A stretch of DNA of 64,000 nucleotides from Komagataeibacter swingsii (GTDB taxonomy: Bacteria; Pseudomonadota; Alphaproteobacteria; Acetobacterales; Acetobacteraceae), in assembly GCF_003207895.1 (NCBI RefSeq), contig NZ_NKUB01000001.1:124001-188000 (forward strand). Reading direction: 5' to 3'. A program made the translations under genes and the position numbers. The notes below the pieces were generated by a model. It did no database searches. It was not told the origin of the DNA and was given only the letters and a program-made list of their open reading frames with translations. Every line of letters begins with the position of its first letter. Positions within the stretch are counted from its first letter, which is position 1. Positions 18,252 through 28,057 of the stretch are shown in pieces.

Positions 18252-19271
18252 TTGGTCCTCCAGAAAAACTGGCAATCCCTGATCAAGCCGGAAAAGCTGG
18301 AAGTCGAACCGGGGGCGGAACCTTCACGCATTGCCACCGTCGTTGCCGAACCGCTGGAACGCGGCTTTGGCATGACGCTGGGTAACGCGATCCGTCGGGT
18401 TCTGCTGTCGTCCCTGCAGGGGGCTGCGGTTACGGCAATCCAGATTGACGGCGTGCTGCATGAATTCTCGTCCGTGGCGGGTGTTCGTGAAGACGTGACC
18501 GACATCGTGCTCAACATCAAGCAGCTCGCGCTGCGGATGCATGGTGAGGGGCCGAAGCGCATGGTGCTGACGGCCACAGGCCCGGGCGAAGTGCGTGCCG
18601 GACAGATCCAGACGGGTCATGATATCGAAGTCATGAACCCTGATCTCGTGATCTGCACCCTTGATGAAGGGGTGAAGTTCGGGATGGAATTCACCGTGAA
18701 CATGGGCAAGGGGTATGTCCCCGCGGCGGCCAACCGCCCGGAAGACGCACCGATTGGCCTGATCCCGGTTGATGCCATCTACTCCCCGGTCCGCCGCGTG
18801 TCCTACAAGGTGGAACAGACCCGCGTGGGTCAGGTCACCGACTATGACCGCCTGCTGCTGACGGTCGAGACGAATGGCGCGGTCACGCCGGAAGATGCCG
18901 TGGCACTTGCCGCGCGTATCCTTCAGGACCAGCTGCAACTGTTCATCAACTTCGACGAACCGCGCACGGTGCGTACGGAAGAGCCGCAGGATGACCTGCC
19001 GTTCAACCGCAACCTGCTGCGCAAGGTCGACGAACTGGAACTGTCGGTCCGTAGCGCGAACTGCCTGAAGAACGACAACATCGTCTATATTGGTGATCTG
19101 GTCCAGAAAACCGAGCAGGAGATGCTGCGCACGCCGAACTTCGGCCGCAAGTCGCTCAACGAGATCAAGGAAGTCCTGACCGCCATGGGGCTTTCACTGG
19201 GTATGAATGTCCCGGCATGGCCGCCGGAAAATATCGAAGATCTGGCCAAGAGGCTCGACGAGCCGTTCTGA
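18252..19271 (+). CDS. rpoA: RNA polymerase subunit alpha
   Basis: Alpha dimerises to nucleate RNA polymerase assembly, and its C-terminal domain contacts UP elements and activators. The protein has 339 residues. The N-terminal domain contains the conserved [22 protein letters not shown] block, and the C-terminal domain begins about residue 250 ([15 protein letters not shown], then [16 protein letters not shown]). The family N-terminus [15 protein letters not shown] requires a TTG start here. A rare start codon plus an upstream triple hairpin suggests translational limitation. Confidence 0.97.
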   Translation: MVLQKNWQSLIKPEKLEVEPGAEPSRIATVVAEPLERGFGMTLGNAIRRVLLSSLQGAAVTAIQIDGVLHEFSSVAGVREDVTDIVLNIKQLALRMHGEGPKRMVLTATGPGEVRAGQIQTGHDIEVMNPDLVICTLDEGVKFGMEFTVNMGKGYVPAAANRPEDAPIGLIPVDAIYSPVRRVSYKVEQTRVGQVTDYDRLLLTVETNGAVTPEDAVALAARILQDQLQLFINFDEPRTVRTEEPQDDLPFNRNLLRKVDELELSVRSANCLKNDNIVYIGDLVQKTEQEMLRTPNFGRKSLNEIKEVLTAMGLSLGMNVPAWPPENIEDLAKRLDEPF

Positions 19272-19304
19272 TCCTCGGAACCGGATAAAACAGGAAATTA
19301 CATC

Positions 19305-19730
19305 ATGCGTCACGGTGTTGCCGGCCGTAAGCTCGGCGTTACCTCGTCCCATCGACTGGCCATGTTTCGCAACATGGCTGTCGCCCTGATCAAGCACGAA
19401 CAGATCACCACCACGCTGCCCAAGGCGAAGGAACTGCGCCCGGTTGTGGAAAAGCTGATCACCCTTGGCAAGCGCGGCAATCTGCATGCGCGCCGCCAGG
19501 CTTTCGCCCAGCTGCGTGACGACAAGATCGTGTCCAAGCTGTTCGATACGGTGGCCGACCGTTACAAGGCGCGCCAGGGTGGGTACACCCGCGTGCTGCG
19601 CGCGGGCATGCGCCATGGCGATGCAGCCGACATGGCCGTGATCGAGCTGGTTGACCGCGATGTGTCGGCCAAGGGCAAGGACAGCGGTCCGCGCCCGGAA
19701 GCCGCCCAGGAAGACCATCTGGCGGCCTGA
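19305..19730 (+). CDS. rplQ: 50S ribosomal protein L17
   Basis: L17 sits near the tunnel exit. The protein has 141 residues; the core ([20 protein letters not shown], then conserved [14 protein letters not shown]) is standard, and an acidic/alanine tail extends beyond the E. coli form. It closes the alpha operon and is followed by a strong terminator. Confidence 0.98.
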   Translation: MRHGVAGRKLGVTSSHRLAMFRNMAVALIKHEQITTTLPKAKELRPVVEKLITLGKRGNLHARRQAFAQLRDDKIVSKLFDTVADRYKARQGGYTRVLRAGMRHGDAADMAVIELVDRDVSAKGKDSGPRPEAAQEDHLAA

Positions 19731-19750
19731 GGCACTTCGCTTTCCGCGTG

Positions 19751-19780
19751 AAAAAGCCCGGCCTCTGGCCGGGTTTTTTT
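19751..19780 (+). terminator. Strong intrinsic terminator after rplQ
   Basis: An A-tract precedes CCCGGCC-TCT-GGCCGGG, followed by T7. This is a textbook hairpin with U-run and marks the end of the ribosomal superoperon. The A-tract on the other side could make it bidirectional. Confidence 0.9.
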
Positions 19781-19899
19781 ATGTTGGTGGCCGATCCGGT
19801 ATTTTGGCGTCGTGATATGGATATGCGATCACGGCATGTATATTGCGACACGCTTTCGACATGCAGGACCATCCCTGCGCAGCAGACAGGGCTTCAGCC

Positions 19900-20943
19900 A
19901 TGACAGGATCAGTTTTCGGGCGCTTCATGCGCCGTGGGCTTTATGCCATGGCTGCCGTGATCGGCCTGTGTACAAATGTCCAGGCTGCGACGGTACGGGT
20001 GGGGTACATTCCTGTCATCGGGTCGGCGCCGCTGTTTGTCATGCAGGGCAAGAACTGGGCGCGTGCCGCGGGTATCGACATGCAGCTGGTCCGCTTCCAG
20101 TCCGGGCCGCAGGCCATCCAGGCGCTGGTGTCGGGCAAGATTGACGCCTATGTGGCGGGTGTCCTGCCCCTGCTGCAGGCCCGTGCGCATGGCGCGGATG
20201 TAAAGGTTGTCGCCAGCGCCGCGACCGAGGAACTGGAAATCGTCTCCCGCGGGGCGCTGGCGGATGGCCTGCCCGAACAGCCCGCGGGGCCGGGCGCGGA
20301 TGAGGTCCGTCAGCGTTTCGCCGATTTTGCCGCGAAGGCGGGACACAGGCCCAAGATCGCGGCGCAGCCGCTGGGGTCGGTGCCCGATACGCTGCTGCGC
20401 TACTGGCTCAAGGTCCGCAATGGGCTGGAACCGGCGCAGGTGGCGGATATTGTCGGCATTGATATCGATGCGGCCCAGCAGGCGTTCCTGGCGGGGGCGG
20501 TGGATGGCGCCATCCTGCGCGAACCGGCGCTGACCATTATCCGCCACCGCATGCCGGGCATGCGGGTGCTGGCATCGGGGCATGACCTCATGCCGGGGCA
20601 GCCAGGTTCCGTGCTGGCGATCGTAAACGAGGATGCGCCGGACCGTGCGGCGTGGAAAACCGCGTTCCTGACCGGTTTCGTGAAGGCCACGCGCCTGCTG
20701 GCGACCGACCCGGAACAGGCGGAACCCTATGTCCAGCAGGCGCTGGGGGGTGGCATGCTGCCCAGGGACATCATTATCGAGGCGCTGAAGGTATCGGCGC
20801 ATGATTATGTATCCGATCCGGCTGGCATCGTGGACGCGGTCGGCAAGTTGCAGGATTTCGAAGTGCAGAGCGGCCTGCTGCGCAAGGCGGAGCCGGTGGC
20901 GGCGCTGTTCGACCTCGAAAGTTACCGGCAGATCGCGCAATGA
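19900..20943 (+). CDS. NitT/TauT-type ABC transporter substrate-binding protein
   Basis: This is a periplasmic binding protein of the family that serves nitrate, taurine, sulfonate or thiamine-precursor importers. The start at ATG 19900 gives 347 residues with a signal peptide (basic MRRG, hydrophobic core, cleavage after NVQA). The mature protein opens with VRVGYIPVIGSAPLFV and has the SGKIDAYVAG motif typical of NMT1/SsuA-like domains. Earlier starts (TTG 19843, ATG 19861) would bury the signal. It is followed by a permease and an ATPase in coupled frames. No sulfonatase, monooxygenase or nitrate gene lies nearby, so the substrate is unknown. Confidence 0.85.
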   Translation: MTGSVFGRFMRRGLYAMAAVIGLCTNVQAATVRVGYIPVIGSAPLFVMQGKNWARAAGIDMQLVRFQSGPQAIQALVSGKIDAYVAGVLPLLQARAHGADVKVVASAATEELEIVSRGALADGLPEQPAGPGADEVRQRFADFAAKAGHRPKIAAQPLGSVPDTLLRYWLKVRNGLEPAQVADIVGIDIDAAQQAFLAGAVDGAILREPALTIIRHRMPGMRVLASGHDLMPGQPGSVLAIVNEDAPDRAAWKTAFLTGFVKATRLLATDPEQAEPYVQQALGGGMLPRDIIIEALKVSAHDYVSDPAGIVDAVGKLQDFEVQSGLLRKAEPVAALFDLESYRQIAQ

Positions 20944-21704
20944 CGCCGGTGCGTTCCTTCTGGATGCGGCCGCTGCTGGGGGCACTGGGCCTGATCGCGC
21001 TGTTCGGGACGTGGGAGGCATCCATCCGGCTGGGCTGGGTGCCATCCGGGCTGCTGCCCGCGCCAAGCAGCCTTGGCCCGGCATGGCTGGAGGAAGTGCG
21101 CAGCGGGGCATGGATACAGGCCATCCGGGACAGCCTGACCCATTACGTGATGGGACTGGCCATTGGTTCCGTCCTTGGCATGCTGACCGGCCTGTTATGT
21201 GGCACAGTGCCGTTGCTGGATGGCCTGCTGTCCGGTGTCGTGCGGGTCTTGCGGCCCATACCGGGGCTGGCATGGGTGCCGTTCGCCATCCTGTGGTTCG
21301 GGCTGGATACCGCAGGGGCCACGTTCGTGATCGCCGTCTCGGTATTCTGGATCAATTTCTATGCCGCCTATGGCGCCGTGCAGGCGATTGACCCGGACCT
21401 GTATGAAGTCGCGGCGTCCTTTGGCCATGGCGGGTTCTGGGCACGGCTGCGCACGGTGGTCATTCCGGCTTCGGCCCCCGGCGTGCTGGCGGGGCTGCGC
21501 ACGGGGCTGGGGCAGGCATGGATGTCGGTCGTCGCGGCGGAACTGTTTGGCGTGCCCGGCATTGGCGCGCGGATGATGCAGGCATCCAGCCTGCTGGCGA
21601 CCGACCTTGTGGTGGTTTACATGCTGACCATGGCCCTGCTGTACGCCCTGACCGACACGGTCTTCATGCTGGTGCGCGGAAGGCTGCTGGGCTGGCAGGG
21701 ATGA
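20940..21704 (+). CDS. ABC transporter permease (SsuC/TauC-like)
   Basis: This is the inner-membrane channel subunit of the importer. The protein has 254 residues with about six hydrophobic segments. The coupling-loop signature is visible around EVAASFGHGGFWARLRTVVIPASAPGVLAGLR (residues about 160-190), as in BPD_transp_1 permeases. The start overlaps the binding-protein stop by four bases (ATGA), and the stop overlaps the ATPase start in the same way, so the three are one translation-coupled unit. Confidence 0.9.
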   Translation: MTPVRSFWMRPLLGALGLIALFGTWEASIRLGWVPSGLLPAPSSLGPAWLEEVRSGAWIQAIRDSLTHYVMGLAIGSVLGMLTGLLCGTVPLLDGLLSGVVRVLRPIPGLAWVPFAILWFGLDTAGATFVIAVSVFWINFYAAYGAVQAIDPDLYEVAASFGHGGFWARLRTVVIPASAPGVLAGLRTGLGQAWMSVVAAELFGVPGIGARMMQASSLLATDLVVVYMLTMALLYALTDTVFMLVRGRLLGWQG

Positions 21705-22528
21705 ACGCGGTGGTAACGGACAAGGCGGAAACGGTGGCCGGCATGGGCGATGTGGTGGTCAGGCTGGACAATATCGGCCTGTCGCATGACCATGGCCGCA
21801 GTTTCATCCTGCGGCATGTAGACCTTGAAATCAGGCGTGGCGCGTTCGTGGCCGTGCTGGGGCCGTCCGGCGTGGGCAAATCCACGCTGTTGCGGGTCAT
21901 CATGGGACTGATACGCCCCAGTGAAGGCACGGTCAGCCTGCACCCATCGCCCACGGCGGCGCACCGCCCGGCGGCCATGGTGTTTCAGGATGCCAAGCTC
22001 ATGCCGTGGCGCAGCGTGCGGCGCAATGTGGAACTGGGCCTGGAGGGGCTGGGGCTGACCCGCCCGCAGCGGCGTGAACGGGCCATGGCGGCGCTGGAAC
22101 TGGTTGGCCTTGCGGATATGGCGGACCGGTGGCCGCGCCAGCTTTCGGGCGGACAACGCCAGCGCGTGGGGGTTGCACGCGCATTGACGGTGGAGCCGGA
22201 CCTGCTGCTGATGGACGAACCCTTTGGTGCGCTGGACGCCATTACGCGCGGCGCCCTGCAGGATGAACTCCTGCGTATCCATGCCCGGCGGCACGGGACG
22301 GTGCTGTTCGTGACCCATGACCTGGACGAAGCCCTGATCCTTGCAGACCGGATCATCATCCTCGAAGGCCACCCCGCAGGCTTGCGGGGGGATTTCGCGG
22401 TGGGCGCCCGGCCGCGCGACAATACCGCGCCTGGCATGCGCGCAATGGCGGAGCGCATGCGCAGGCTGATTGCGGGGGAGCCGGATCCCGGCGCGGATGC
22501 GGCCTATTGGCAGGCATCGGAGATATGA
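21701..22528 (+). CDS. ABC transporter ATP-binding protein (SsuB/TauB-like)
   Basis: This is the ATPase of the importer. The start is the ATG overlapping the permease stop, giving 275 residues. Walker A is GPSGVGKST (residues 54-62), the signature is LSGGQRQRV, Walker B is LLLMDEPFGALD and the switch histidine is in FVTHDLDEA. These are intact and close to the nitrate/sulfonate/bicarbonate importer class. The C-terminal 40 residues are variable. Confidence 0.9.
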   Translation: MNAVVTDKAETVAGMGDVVVRLDNIGLSHDHGRSFILRHVDLEIRRGAFVAVLGPSGVGKSTLLRVIMGLIRPSEGTVSLHPSPTAAHRPAAMVFQDAKLMPWRSVRRNVELGLEGLGLTRPQRRERAMAALELVGLADMADRWPRQLSGGQRQRVGVARALTVEPDLLLMDEPFGALDAITRGALQDELLRIHARRHGTVLFVTHDLDEALILADRIIILEGHPAGLRGDFAVGARPRDNTAPGMRAMAERMRRLIAGEPDPGADAAYWQASEI

Positions 22529-22630
22529 TAAGTCTGCTGCAACGGGCCTGTTGCCTGCGGGCATGACGGCATGGGCAGGGGGAGACGGGATTTCCCTTAT
22601 CCCCCGATGGCAAGCAAGGGAATATCGAAC

Positions 22631-22888
22631 ATGGCAAATCCCCCCAATTTTGAAGCGCATCTGGAAGAAGGCATCGGTCGGCTCCAGGATGGCCTGGATG
22701 GTTTTGTCGGGGATACGGGCACCCCGCTATCGGGACGGTTGCAGGGCGTGGGGGGGACTGCCCAGCAGGGCATGGGGGAAATCCTTGATACCCTGCGTGA
22801 CGTAACGGCCGACCGGCCGCTGTTCGCGCTGCTGGGCGCATCGGTGCTGGGCTTCGTGGCCAGCATGTTCCTGCGCCGCCGGGCGTAA
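22631..22888 (+). CDS. Small membrane protein with YqjD/DUF883-like tail
   Basis: This is an 85-residue protein beginning MANPPNFEAHLEEG, behind an AAGGGA ribosome binding site. The first 55 residues are polar and helical in character. The last 25 form one hydrophobic segment introduced by RPLFALLG and closed by FLRRRA, the pattern by which YqjD/ElaB/DUF883 proteins anchor in the inner membrane; in E. coli such proteins bind ribosomes in stationary phase. The C-terminal design resembles the CsbD-like protein at 34273. Assignment rests on architecture, so it is tentative. Confidence 0.7.
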   Translation: MANPPNFEAHLEEGIGRLQDGLDGFVGDTGTPLSGRLQGVGGTAQQGMGEILDTLRDVTADRPLFALLGASVLGFVASMFLRRRA

Positions 22889-22948
22889 GGCAACATATGG
22901 GGTGCTGCCACGTTAGGGCGGCATGACTGATTTGCAGGGAAAAATGCC

Positions 22949-23125
22949 ATGCTGAAACTGGCGCTGTTCTTTCTGATCGTATCACTGGTCGCCGGGCTGT
23001 TTGGCTTCAGTGGCATTTCCGCCGTTTCGGCCGGGATGGCGAAAATACTGTTCTTTATCGCCATTCTGGCTTTTGTGGTCATGGTCCTGATCGTATTGTT
23101 CTCGGCCAGGTCGCTTTTCAACTAG
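22949..23125 (+). CDS. DUF1328 (YtjA/UPF0391) small membrane protein
   Basis: This is a 58-residue protein, MLKLALFFLIVSLVAGLFGF and onward, made of two hydrophobic helices with the family's GLFGFSGIS turn and a short SARSLFN tail. The family is widespread in proteobacteria and often stress-induced, with unknown molecular role. It is 60 nt after the preceding small membrane gene and is followed by a strong bidirectional terminator. Confidence 0.85.
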   Translation: MLKLALFFLIVSLVAGLFGFSGISAVSAGMAKILFFIAILAFVVMVLIVLFSARSLFN

Positions 23126-23141
23126 CGGCCCTCCCCCAATG

Positions 23142-23178
23142 AAAAACCCCCTGTCGCCATCGGCGCAGGGGGTTTTTT
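23142..23178. terminator. Bidirectional terminator between convergent genes
   Basis: AAAAA precedes CCCCCTG-T-CGCC, loop ATC, GGCG-CAGGGGG, then T6. The stem has a single bulged T. A-tract and T-tract on the two sides let it terminate both the DUF1328 gene (+) and the outer-membrane channel gene (-), whose stop is only 6 nt away. Confidence 0.9.
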
Positions 23179-23183
23179 CTGGC

Positions 23184-24755
23184 CTATTTGTTGGTGTCCT
23201 TCTGGATGAAGGCGGGCAGGAGGGGATTATCCTTCTGCAACGACGCCTTGGAGGGCAGGCGCGAGGCATCCCACCCGCCGCCAAGGGCCTGCACCAGGCT
23301 TACACTGTCCACCATGCGCTGCTGCTGGATGCCCAGCAGGGTTTCGGCGTCACCCAGCGCCGAATTCTCGTTGGTAATGACGGTGGTATAGATTTCGGTC
23401 CCGGCCCGGTACTGGTTGAGCGAGACTTCCACCGTGCGGTTGGCGAAATCCAGCGCCTTCTGCTGCTGCTGTGCCTGCTGCGCCAGGATGCGCAGGTTGG
23501 ACAGCTGGTCTTCCGTGTTCTGCAGGGCAGTCAGGACGGTCTGGCGGTAGGTCGCCACGGCGCTGTCGTACTGGGCATTGGCTTCATGCACGGCGGCGGT
23601 GCGCGACCCGCCTTCGAACAGGATCTCGGTGGCGGAAGCCCCCAGCGACCAGACACGGTTCATGGCCTGCATGAGCGATGTCACCGGGTCGCCACCACTT
23701 TGGGAATAGCTGGCATTGATGGTGATGTCCGGATAGAACGCGGCCATGTCCGCGCCGATCATGGCGTTGTATTCCTCCATCGTGCGTTCGGCCGCCGCAA
23801 TGTCGGGGCGGCGCTGCAGCAGGTCGGCGGGCACCGTGACCGGAATGGGGGGCACCGTGCGCGACAGTTCCGCCGGGGGCAGGGTGACATCAGCGGGCGG
23901 CTTGCCAACCAGCACGGCAATCGCATGTTCGTACTGCGCGCGGTTGATTCCCGCCTGGATCAGGGAGGCACGGTTCTGCTCCAGCGTCGTGCGGGCCTGC
24001 AACACGGCGGTGGGGTCGGCGGTCCCGGCCTCGAACTGGTTCTGGGTGATCCGCAGCGCCTGTTCGTTGAAATTGACGTAACGCTGCAGCAGGTCCGTCA
24101 GGCTGTCCTGATAGCGCATGTTGAAATAGGCCGTCGCCAGCTGCGCCTGATACGACAGCGTGGCGTTGGCCAGGTCGGCGGCGCTGGCCTGCGCCGCCGT
24201 GACCTGTTCCTGCACCTGCCGGCGGATCTTGCCCCATATGTCCAGGTCCCAGCTGGCGCTGGGGCCGATGTCATAGGTGTTGTAGGTCGAGCCTGCTTTC
24301 GCGTAATTGCTGCCCGATGAAGACAGCGAACCCGCGCCATGCCCATCGCGGTTGAAGCCCAGGCTGCCGCTTATGGTCGGGAAAAGCTGCGCGCGCACGC
24401 TGTCGATCATGGCGCGGGCGTTACGGTAGTTGGCCTCGTACTGCTTGATGTTCTGGTTGGAAATCGCGACCTGCGATTCCAGCCCGTTCAGGACGGGATC
24501 GTTATAGATCGTCCACCAGTCATGCTTGGGCAGTTCGGCCAGCTTCGGGTTGGCCATTTCCCATCCCGGTTCGGGGCGCAGTTCCTTGAAGCGCGGGGAT
24601 ACGATCGCGGCGGGACGATGGTATTTCGGCCCCACCATGCACCCCGCCAGCGCCATCAGGGGAAGGACAGCCAGCGCAAGGCGCGTGGCGGACCGGCGGG
24701 GAAAGCGGGACGGGCGGATGGCGGCGCGGCCGTGGGATGGCGAAAAGGGTGTCAT
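23184..24755 (-). CDS. Outer-membrane efflux channel lipoprotein (NodT/OprM family)
   Basis: This is the TolC-like exit duct for the MdtABC pump encoded just upstream. The protein has 523 residues. A basic N-terminus and hydrophobic stretch lead to the lipobox LAGC (Cys39), so it is a lipoprotein. The mature start GPKYHRP is typical of NodT/OprM, and two repeats of the outer-membrane-efflux domain follow, rich in Gln/Ala coiled segments. It starts 5 bases after the mdtC stop and is the last gene of the operon. Confidence 0.93.
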   Translation of the reverse strand: MTPFSPSHGRAAIRPSRFPRRSATRLALAVLPLMALAGCMVGPKYHRPAAIVSPRFKELRPEPGWEMANPKLAELPKHDWWTIYNDPVLNGLESQVAISNQNIKQYEANYRNARAMIDSVRAQLFPTISGSLGFNRDGHGAGSLSSSGSNYAKAGSTYNTYDIGPSASWDLDIWGKIRRQVQEQVTAAQASAADLANATLSYQAQLATAYFNMRYQDSLTDLLQRYVNFNEQALRITQNQFEAGTADPTAVLQARTTLEQNRASLIQAGINRAQYEHAIAVLVGKPPADVTLPPAELSRTVPPIPVTVPADLLQRRPDIAAAERTMEEYNAMIGADMAAFYPDITINASYSQSGGDPVTSLMQAMNRVWSLGASATEILFEGGSRTAAVHEANAQYDSAVATYRQTVLTALQNTEDQLSNLRILAQQAQQQQKALDFANRTVEVSLNQYRAGTEIYTTVITNENSALGDAETLLGIQQQRMVDSVSLVQALGGGWDASRLPSKASLQKDNPLLPAFIQKDTNK

Positions 24756-24760
24756 CCGGT

Positions 24761-27700
24761 TCAGGAATCCTGCTGGTGGGAAAGACGATGGCGTCGGGAC
24801 AGCCGTCCATACAGCCGGTTGAATAATGTGCGGCAGGCTATCCCCATATGGTCAAGGTAGAGATAGACAACCGGGGTCGTATAAAGCGTCAGCGCCTGAC
24901 TGACGAGCAGCCCGCCCACGATGGCGATACCAAGCGGGCGCCGCAGCTCGGCGCCATAACCATGGCCGAATATAAGGGGCAGCGCGCCCAGTGCCGCGGC
25001 AAAGGTGGTCATCATGATCGGGCGGAAGCGCAGCAGGCAGGCCATGCGGATCGAATCAAGCGCGCTGTGGCCTTCTTCGCGTTCGGCGGTGATGGCGAAG
25101 TCCACCAGCATGATGGCGTTTTTCTTGACGATGCCGATCAGCAGGATCACCCCGATCATGGCGATCAGTGAAAACGCCTCGCCAAAGAACTGCAGCGCCA
25201 GCAGCGCCCCCACCCCGGCCGAAGGCAGGGTGGACAGGATGGTCAGCGGATGGACATAGCTTTCGTACAGGATGCCCAGCGTCATGTACACCGCAGCCAG
25301 GGCCGCAAGGATCAGCAGGGGTTCGTTGTTGACCGATTTCTGGAACTGCGCGGCGTTCCCCGCGAAATTGCCCTGGATGTTGGCGGGCATGTGCAGGCGC
25401 ACGGTTTCCTCGTTGATGATCTGCACCGCCTGACTCAGCGGGACGCCATTGGCCAGGTTGAACGAGACCGTGGTGGAAACCGACTGCCCGTCATGGTTGA
25501 TGCTCAACGCCGTCTTGGTGGGCTTCAGCACCGATACCAGCGTCAGCGGCACCATGGATTCCGAACTGGTGGATACGGCGGACCCGGTGGAGGCGCTGTT
25601 GCCGCCCGCCAGCGTATTGGCCACCTGGTTGCGGAAGGACTGTGCGCTCAGCTGCGATGCCGTGGTGCCCGTATCCGCCTTGACCCGGATGGTGTTGGAC
25701 TGCGTGCCGCCGCCCGCCGTGCCGCCGGCGACACTGACCCAGACCTGCTTGAGCGTGGTGGGGTCCTTCCAGAACCGCGGCTCGACTTCCATCACCACGC
25801 GATACTGGTTGAGGGCATTGTAGATGACGGACGCCGAACGCTGCCCGTAAGCATCATACAGCGTGTTGGACACAAGCTGGGGGGTGATGTTCAGCCGGCT
25901 TGCGGTATCGCGGTCTATCTGCACGTCCAGCGCCGAGCCACCCTGCAGCACATCCGATGAGATGTCGGACAGTTCGGGGTGTTTTTGCAACGCGCTGACC
26001 AGCAGCGGCGTCCATTTGTACAGGTCCTTCGATGAATCGGAATGCAGCGAATACTGGTAGGCCGCGTTGCTCTGCCGCCCGCCTATGCGCAGTTGCCCCG
26101 GCGCGGACATGTAGAATGTCGCCCCCACCATGTTGTGCAGCCGGCGCGTGATGCGGGCAATGGTCTGCGCGGGCGTGTCATTGCGCAGCGACTTGTCCTT
26201 CAGCGTCACGAACATGTTGGCCTGGTTGGAACTGCCGCGCCCGCCCATGAACCCCATGACATGCGCCACGTCCCGGTCGGCCATGATGGCTTTCTGCGTG
26301 GTGGCGATCTTGTCCTGCATGGCCTGGAACGAAATGGACTGGTCGCCCATCAGGTGCCCCATCAGCATGCCGGTGTCTGATTCGGGAAACAGGCTCTTGG
26401 GCATCTTGATGAACAGGCCGACCATGATGGCAATGGTTATGGGCAGCGACAGGATGGTGATGCGCCGGTGCGTCAGCGCCCATTCCAGTGAACTGGCGTA
26501 ACCCTGCTGCGCGGCCGCCAGCCCATGTTCCAGCCATGCGCCCACCCGGCCGGAAAGCCCCTTTGACGGGGCTGCCAGATGGGGGCGCAGCAGGCGTGAG
26601 GTCAGCATGGGGGTCAGCGAAAGCGACAGCACCATGGAAATGACGATGGTCAGCGACATCGTCATGGCGAATTCATGGAACAGGCGCCCCGCCACCCCGC
26701 TGAGCAGCAGGATCGGCAGGAACACCGCAATCAGCGATACGGTAATGGACAGGACCGTGAACGCCACTTCCCGCGTGCCCAGCAGGGTGGCCTGCAGGCG
26801 GTCCATGCCGGCTTCCATGTGGCGGCTTATGTTTTCCACCACCACGATGGCGTCATCCACCACGAAACCGGTCGAGATGGTCAGCGCCATGAGCGACAGG
26901 TTGTCGATGGAATAGCCCAGCAGCTTCATCGCGCCAAAGGCTGCGATGATGGATGTCGGCACCACGATGGCGGGAATGATGGTGATGCGTGGCGAACGCA
27001 GGAACAGGAGCACCACCAGCACCACCAGGAACACCGACAGCACCAGCGTGAACTGCGTATCGGCCAGGGCCGCGCGGATGGTGGTGGAACGGTCCATGAA
27101 TTTGCCAAGGTCCACATCCGCCGGCAGGGCGTCGCGCAGTACCGGCAGCTTGGCGCGGATCTGGTCATTGGTGTTGATGATGTTGGCGCCGGCCTGCGCG
27201 AAGATGATGGCCAGCACCCCGTGCCGGCCATCGACGTAGCCGGCGTTGCGCACGTCCTCCACGCCGTCATGGACGTAGGCCACGTCCTCCAGCCGGACGG
27301 GGCGGCTGTCATGGTAGGCCACGATCAGGTCGCGGTACGCCTGCGCGTTATGGGCCTGGTCGTTGGTCGACAGCACGAAGCGGTGGTCGCCCTGGTCGAT
27401 GAAGCCCTTTGGCGTATGGGCGTTGGCCGAAGCCAGGGCCGCGCGGATATCCTCGAAGCCGATGCCGAATTTGTACAGCGCCAGCGGGTTCATCTCCACC
27501 CGCACCGCAGGCAGCGAACTGCCCCCGATCTCGACCTGTCCCACGCCCTGGATCTGCGAGAGGTGCTGCTGCAGCACGTTGGATGCAAGGTCGTAAAGCT
27601 GCGCGGTGGTGCGGGTGCGCGATGTCAGCGCCAGGATCATGACCGGCGCGCCGTTGGGGTTGGCCTTGAAATAGCTGGGATTCTGCCGCAGCGAGGAGGG

Positions 27701-28057
27701 CAGGTCCGCATGCGCCGCCTGCAAGGCGGCCTCCACGTCGCGCGCGGCCCCGTTGATGTCGCGGTCGAGCGAGAACTGCAACGTGATGCGTGCCTGGTTG
27801 GCCGATGACTGTGACGTCATTTCCGTCAGGTCCGCGATGGCGCCCAGATGCCGCTCCAGCGGGGCCGCGACGGAACTGGCGATTTCCTCGGGCGAGCCAC
27901 CGGCCTGCTGGGCCTGCACCTGTATGACCGGGAAATCAACGTTGGGCATGTCGGCCACCGGCAGCGTGGTATAGCCGATGATGCCGCCAATGATCAGCGC
28001 CACCGTCAGCAATACCGTGGCCACCGGCCTGCGGACAAAGATGGAAAGCGGCGTCAT
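24761..28057 (-). CDS. mdtC: RND multidrug efflux transporter subunit, MdtC-like
   Basis: This is an inner-membrane proton-driven RND exporter subunit. The protein has 1098 residues with 12 membrane helices and two large periplasmic loops. The N-terminal half follows E. coli MdtC closely ([16 protein letters not shown]-type segment, [14 protein letters not shown]). Proton-relay aspartates lie in [15 protein letters not shown]. It is about 70 residues longer than E. coli MdtC, mainly through a Gly/Ser/Thr-rich insertion in the second periplasmic loop (about nt 25550-25740). Its start overlaps the mdtB stop by four bases, fitting an obligate MdtB-MdtC heteromer. Confidence 0.95.
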   Translation of the reverse strand: MTPLSIFVRRPVATVLLTVALIIGGIIGYTTLPVADMPNVDFPVIQVQAQQAGGSPEEIASSVAAPLERHLGAIADLTEMTSQSSANQARITLQFSLDRDINGAARDVEAALQAAHADLPSSLRQNPSYFKANPNGAPVMILALTSRTRTTAQLYDLASNVLQQHLSQIQGVGQVEIGGSSLPAVRVEMNPLALYKFGIGFEDIRAALASANAHTPKGFIDQGDHRFVLSTNDQAHNAQAYRDLIVAYHDSRPVRLEDVAYVHDGVEDVRNAGYVDGRHGVLAIIFAQAGANIINTNDQIRAKLPVLRDALPADVDLGKFMDRSTTIRAALADTQFTLVLSVFLVVLVVLLFLRSPRITIIPAIVVPTSIIAAFGAMKLLGYSIDNLSLMALTISTGFVVDDAIVVVENISRHMEAGMDRLQATLLGTREVAFTVLSITVSLIAVFLPILLLSGVAGRLFHEFAMTMSLTIVISMVLSLSLTPMLTSRLLRPHLAAPSKGLSGRVGAWLEHGLAAAQQGYASSLEWALTHRRITILSLPITIAIMVGLFIKMPKSLFPESDTGMLMGHLMGDQSISFQAMQDKIATTQKAIMADRDVAHVMGFMGGRGSSNQANMFVTLKDKSLRNDTPAQTIARITRRLHNMVGATFYMSAPGQLRIGGRQSNAAYQYSLHSDSSKDLYKWTPLLVSALQKHPELSDISSDVLQGGSALDVQIDRDTASRLNITPQLVSNTLYDAYGQRSASVIYNALNQYRVVMEVEPRFWKDPTTLKQVWVSVAGGTAGGGTQSNTIRVKADTGTTASQLSAQSFRNQVANTLAGGNSASTGSAVSTSSESMVPLTLVSVLKPTKTALSINHDGQSVSTTVSFNLANGVPLSQAVQIINEETVRLHMPANIQGNFAGNAAQFQKSVNNEPLLILAALAAVYMTLGILYESYVHPLTILSTLPSAGVGALLALQFFGEAFSLIAMIGVILLIGIVKKNAIMLVDFAITAEREEGHSALDSIRMACLLRFRPIMMTTFAAALGALPLIFGHGYGAELRRPLGIAIVGGLLVSQALTLYTTPVVYLYLDHMGIACRTLFNRLYGRLSRRHRLSHQQDS

